Positions 7,128 to 8,165 of a stretch of DNA of 8,165 nucleotides are shown piece after piece. Below the pieces are notes generated by a model. It was not told the origin of the DNA and did no database searches. It saw only the letters and a program-made list of their open reading frames with translations. The DNA is from CAZNQW01 sp964575225 (GTDB lineage Bacteria > Chloroflexota > Anaerolineae > JAAYZQ01). Both the position numbers and the translations under genes were made by a program. Within the stretch, counting starts at the first letter, position 1, and the number at the start of each line of letters is the position of its first letter. Location of the stretch: positions 1-8,165 of the forward strand of contig CAZNQW010000181.1 of the NCBI GenBank assembly GCA_964575225.1, written 5' to 3'.

Positions 7128-8111
7128 CTAGCCGAGCGTCCGAAGGATCGACGGTTCGATAGCGGCGATCGATTTGGGTCCGGTGATCGACATGTTACGC
7201 TTTAGCTCATCGGCCAGGATGCCCAGCATGTCGGCCACCCCATCGGCACCATTGGCCACAAAGGCCAGGAGCAGCAGGTTGCCCACGCAGACGCCATCAG
7301 CCCCCAGTGCCAGCGCTTTGAGCACATCGGTGCCGCGCTTGAACCCGCTATCGACCAGGATAGTCATATCGGGCACGGCAGCCCGAATCTCGGGAAGCAC
7401 CTTCAGGATGGGAACAGAGTAGTCGATAGCTTCGCCGCCGTGGTTCGACACAACCAGGCAATCGGCTTTGATTTCGTCACGGGCGATCAGCGCGTCGTGG
7501 ACCGACAGGATACCCTTGATGACAAAGGGCAGGCTGGTTTCCTGACGGAATGACTTGATCTCGGCAAGGCTTTTGGGGCCAAAGAAGGGCGGCCCCGGTT
7601 TTTCGTCAAAGGCTTTTTCCAGGTACATGGCATCGATGTCGATGCCGACCGCTACGGCGCCATACCGCTCGGCGTCTTTGATGCGATGCACGATCTCGGC
7701 ATTTTCCACCAGAGGTTTGACGATCTTGACAACCGGTGCGCCCTGGTCCATGATGCGGTGCAGTTCATAGGTGGTGCTCATACCCAGCCACATGATCGAT
7801 CCCGCCTTGGCAACTCCGGCTGCAAAGGTCTCCAGCCAGGGATCTTCCCACATGGACAGTTTGTTGATCACCCGGCTGGCCGTGAGGGCGGCAGGCATGA
7901 TCGGCGCGGGGAGATTGACGCCGAATAGAGAGGTGCGGGTGTCGGCCCACTTGCCATCGCCCAGGAGCCGCATCTCGAAGGTGAGCGAGTCCATGTACTC
8001 GCGGTTGATGCGATTCTGCGATTGGGTCTCTGCGCCCAGGTTCAGCCAGTGCTCAATGCCGGCCTCCCGCAAAATACACAACCCCTTGTTTACGATCTGG
8101 TCATAGTGCAT
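7128..8111 (-). CDS. FMN-dependent alpha-hydroxy-acid oxidase-like protein with atypical active site
   Basis: Predicted FMN-binding TIM-barrel oxidoreductase of the glycolate/lactate oxidase family; 327 residues, slightly short for the family. Recognisable parts are the flavin-side segment APIMPAALTA (69-78), Lys199 in VIKGIL, the catalytic-histidine motif SNHGG (His224), and the FMN-phosphate region DSGFKRGTDVLKALALGADGV (254-274). Against spinach glycolate oxidase, the carboxylate-binding Arg257 aligns with Glu227, Arg164 with Ala161, and the Tyr129 region (QLYVY) reads VVKIVK, so the substrate is probably not an ordinary small 2-hydroxy acid. I prefer the ATG at 8111, with GAGAGGG just upstream; an in-frame ATG at 8141 would add ten residues but lacks a properly spaced ribosome-binding site. 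It is the first gene seen in the peptidase/transporter run. Family is confident; reaction and substrate are unknown. The 54 nt to the right edge show nothing recognisable. Confidence 0.88.
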   Translation of the reverse strand: MHYDQIVNKGLCILREAGIEHWLNLGAETQSQNRINREYMDSLTFEMRLLGDGKWADTRTSLFGVNLPAPIMPAALTASRVINKLSMWEDPWLETFAAGVAKAGSIMWLGMSTTYELHRIMDQGAPVVKIVKPLVENAEIVHRIKDAERYGAVAVGIDIDAMYLEKAFDEKPGPPFFGPKSLAEIKSFRQETSLPFVIKGILSVHDALIARDEIKADCLVVSNHGGEAIDYSVPILKVLPEIRAAVPDMTILVDSGFKRGTDVLKALALGADGVCVGNLLLLAFVANGADGVADMLGILADELKRNMSITGPKSIAAIEPSILRTLG

Positions 8112-8115
8112 GCTA

Positions 8116-8122
8116 CCCTCTC
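8116..8122 (-). promoter_or_regulatory. Ribosome-binding site favouring the flavoenzyme start at 8111
   Basis: GAGAGGG on the minus strand, 4 nt before the ATG at 8111. The spacing is slightly short but acceptable, and the motif is better than anything upstream of the alternative ATG at 8141, where GGAAG touches the start codon. This decides the start used for the flavoenzyme. Confidence 0.5.
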
Positions 8123-8165
8123 TGCTTGGTCCTGCCACCATCTTCCATTTTGTGCTGTTGCAGGC

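Overview
All recognisable genes lie on the minus strand and read as one peptide-use cluster. In transcription order (right to left) they are: an FMN-dependent alpha-hydroxy-acid-oxidase-like enzyme (8111-7128); an M32 metallocarboxypeptidase gene broken by one in-frame TAG (7092-5578); an M24 Xaa-Pro-type metallopeptidase (5548-4397); an intact M32 metallocarboxypeptidase (4346-2832); a family-5 solute-binding lipoprotein (2691-910); and the start of a DppB/OppB-type ABC permease (802 to the left edge, truncated by the window). The second permease and the ATPases of the transporter would be expected beyond the left edge.

The probable source is a bacterium of the Chloroflexota (Anaerolineae/Caldilineae-like). 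The main clue is the binding protein: after the lipobox cysteine it has a Val/Glu-rich linker ending in TATPAP, a style common in Chloroflexota binding lipoproteins. This is inference from protein style, not a database match. Four of the five terminal stop codons visible are TAG, so TAG works as an ordinary stop here.

The first four genes are tightly spaced (gaps of 35, 29 and 50 nt) and probably co-transcribed. The gaps before the binding protein (140 nt) and between it and the permease (107 nt) are wider. The second of these holds a strong hairpin, and a smaller one abuts the stop of the M24 gene. The working model is that the transporter imports peptides, the M24 enzyme attacks Xaa-Pro-type bonds and the M32 enzyme trims C-terminal residues. 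The role of the flavoenzyme is unknown, because the usual substrate-binding residues of its family are replaced.

I see no RNA genes, insertion sequences, CRISPR arrays, origins or attachment sites. I found no clearly new system. The points most worth checking are the nonsense-disrupted M32 copy, the altered active site of the flavoenzyme, and the two intercistronic hairpins.
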